Of a stretch of DNA of 64,000 nt, positions 63,104-64,000 are shown piece after piece. Within the stretch, counting starts at the first letter, position 1. Each line of letters begins with the position of its first letter. The stretch covers positions 50,838 to 114,837 of the forward strand of contig JBDKER010000013.1 of NCBI GenBank assembly GCA_039795165.1. The letters are read 5' to 3'. A program made the position numbers and the translations under genes. Below the pieces are notes generated by a model, which made no database searches, was not told the origin of the DNA, and worked only from the letters and a program-made list of their open reading frames with translations. Origin of the DNA: V1-33 sp039795165 (GTDB lineage: Bacteria > Verrucomicrobiota > Verrucomicrobiia > Verrucomicrobiales > V1-33).

Positions 63104-64000
63104 TCAGGGGGATTCCGCGAGGTCCGGCTGGCCATTCTGGTTGGCGTCGAGGGTCCGGAGGTTGAGGTGGACCCATGGACGTTCGTAGGCTTCGCGGCCT
63201 TGGCCGGCGTAAGTGACCCAGAGTTCGAGAGAGGTGGCGTCGTAGACCACATTGACGACATTGCCGCCCTTGATGGGGATGCGGCAGGCGATGTCGCGGA
63301 GGGCGGCGGAATCGAGTTTGCCGTGGTGGTCGCGGAGGAAGGGGAACGCGCCGCGGCCTTCGTCCTGGTAGACGACGCCTGGGAGGACGTGCGGGGCCAG
63401 TTCGTCTGCCGGGTCGTTGTCCTTCCAGATGCGGACGCGGTCCGCTGGTGGTTCCGGGGCATGGGCGCGGATCTTGACGGCTCCGCGGGAATTTTCCGCG
63501 CCTGAGCCGAAGACAAAATGGTAGCGTTTGGTGAGCCGCTGGCTGCGGAAGATGGAGAGGGCGGTGTCGAGGTTTTCCGCATCGTAGAGCATCGCGCGGA
63601 ACCAGACCGTGAAATGGGGGGCGAGGGAATCGTAGGGCATTTCGCGGGCCGGGGAATCGCCCATTTCCGAGAGCGCGATGCCGCGGGCATTGAGGCCTGT
63701 GTGGGCACCGATCATGCCTGCGAACGAGGGGACGGCGTGGGGCATGCCCTTGTCCGGGAGGTACACGGTGATGACAGGGAATTCGTGGGCTCCGACCTCG
63801 AGGTTCCAGTCGAGGTTGCGGGTTTGGCGGAGGTGGCCGTCTGGGGTGGCGGGACCCCATGCGGCGATGCTGCTGCAGGAATACGGCATGGCGAGGGGCA
63901 CTGCGTGCATGGCCTGGAGCAGTCCGAGGGGCAGGCCGGAACCGTCGGCGAGTCCGGCCAGTTCCTGTTCCACGCGGTCGTCGCCCCATGCGGCCGAGCG
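63104..64000 (-). CDS. C45/penicillin-acyltransferase-like Ntn hydrolase, 5'-truncated by the window
   Basis: About 298 C-terminal residues are visible and the frame is open to the window edge. The GTG at 63973 is not a convincing start because the preceding codons (RSAAWGDDR) continue the same style of sequence. The segment AMHAVPLAMPYSCSSIAAWG contains the expected nucleophile Cys, which in this family becomes N-terminal after self-cleavage. HLRQTRNLDWNLEVGAHEF and GLNARGIALSEMGDSP are the usual following strands. Members hydrolyse or transfer acyl groups (isopenicillin N acyltransferase, acyl-CoA:6-APA acyltransferase) or act on bile-acid-like amides. The substrate here is unknown. It is followed 7 bases later by the WaaG-like gene, which suggests a joint role in cell-surface or lipid metabolism. 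Confidence 0.85.
   Translation of the reverse strand, partial: RSAAWGDDRVEQELAGLADGSGLPLGLLQAMHAVPLAMPYSCSSIAAWGPATPDGHLRQTRNLDWNLEVGAHEFPVITVYLPDKGMPHAVPSFAGMIGAHTGLNARGIALSEMGDSPAREMPYDSLAPHFTVWFRAMLYDAENLDTALSIFRSQRLTKRYHFVFGSGAENSRGAVKIRAHAPEPPADRVRIWKDNDPADELAPHVLPGVVYQDEGRGAFPFLRDHHGKLDSAALRDIACRIPIKGGNVVNVVYDATSLELWVTYAGQGREAYERPWVHLNLRTLDANQNGQPDLAESP

Noticed and set aside
61929..63989. A 686-codon minus-strand frame over the second GT4 and C45-like genes
   Set aside because: It is extremely Arg/Pro-rich and overlaps two well-supported genes in another frame.

Overview
The window is high-GC DNA (roughly 63-65% by eye) from a bacterium that is most likely a member of the Verrucomicrobiota, with Planctomycetota as the main alternative. 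The inference rests on gene families that are frequent in those phyla. These are CotH/lamin-tail/discoidin-like secreted proteins, a cytochrome-linked DUF1549/DUF1553 protein paired with a DUF1501 protein, a DUF1080 protein, a DUF1573 lipoprotein next to a rhodanese, and several secreted proteins ending in a thrombospondin-type-3-like calcium loop plus a short beta module. Many starts lack a clear Shine-Dalgarno sequence, while several gene pairs overlap by ATGA. I saw no rRNA, tRNA, CRISPR array or transposase gene.

Layout. 1-9032 (+): a three-gene surface/secretion operon made of a 5'-truncated giant protein, a PpiC-like lipoprotein and a large calcium-binding multidomain protein. 9033-10040: about 1 kb with no convincing gene, ending in a probable terminator. 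10041-12365 (-): a zinc-ribbon Ser/Thr kinase, divergent from miaA (12458-13411, +). 13392-26878: a secreted CotH-type protein (-) is divergent from a large hydrolase-CHAT protease fusion (+), and the fusion overlaps by ATGA a second, larger CotH-type secreted protein. 26934-27833: an EamA-type permease. 27861-30431 (-): an intact HtrA-like protease followed by a degenerate one with its PDZ domain inserted in the protease fold. 30643-32625 (+): an amidase with a long 12-residue repeat tail. 32611-34316 (-): sufS-sufU. 34527-37766 (+): a large secreted protein with a strong terminator.

37767-39406 holds no gene. It carries a nested repeat array with 18 perfect copies of GGACAGACC in both orientations. 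Most copies sit at the tip of a small hairpin whose arms change while still pairing. The array is flanked by 38-bp imperfect direct repeats. A related hairpin and a 9-bp minisatellite lie at 46631-46728.

39407-48684 (-): a small membrane protein, a DUF1501 protein, a cytochrome/DUF1549/LamG/DUF1553 protein, a GT39-like membrane glycosyltransferase and an acetyl-xylan-esterase-like hydrolase. 48733-51338 (+): a DUF1573 lipoprotein, a rhodanese and a parallel beta-helix protein. 51340-58150 (-): a phytoene-desaturase-like enzyme, a DhnA-type aldolase, a xylose-isomerase-like protein, a lipase-like lipoprotein and its unknown secreted partner. 58274-58957 (+): a DUF1080 protein. 59074-64000 (-): a GT4 glycosyltransferase, lysS, a second GT4 enzyme and a C45/penicillin-acyltransferase-like protein cut by the window edge.

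Taken together the genes suggest a free-living heterotroph that invests in polysaccharide and surface biology. The strongest candidates for undescribed biology are the hydrolase-CHAT/CotH coupled pair, the GGACAGACC hairpin array, and the HtrA/pseudo-HtrA pair. All functional statements are from reading the sequence; no database search was run.
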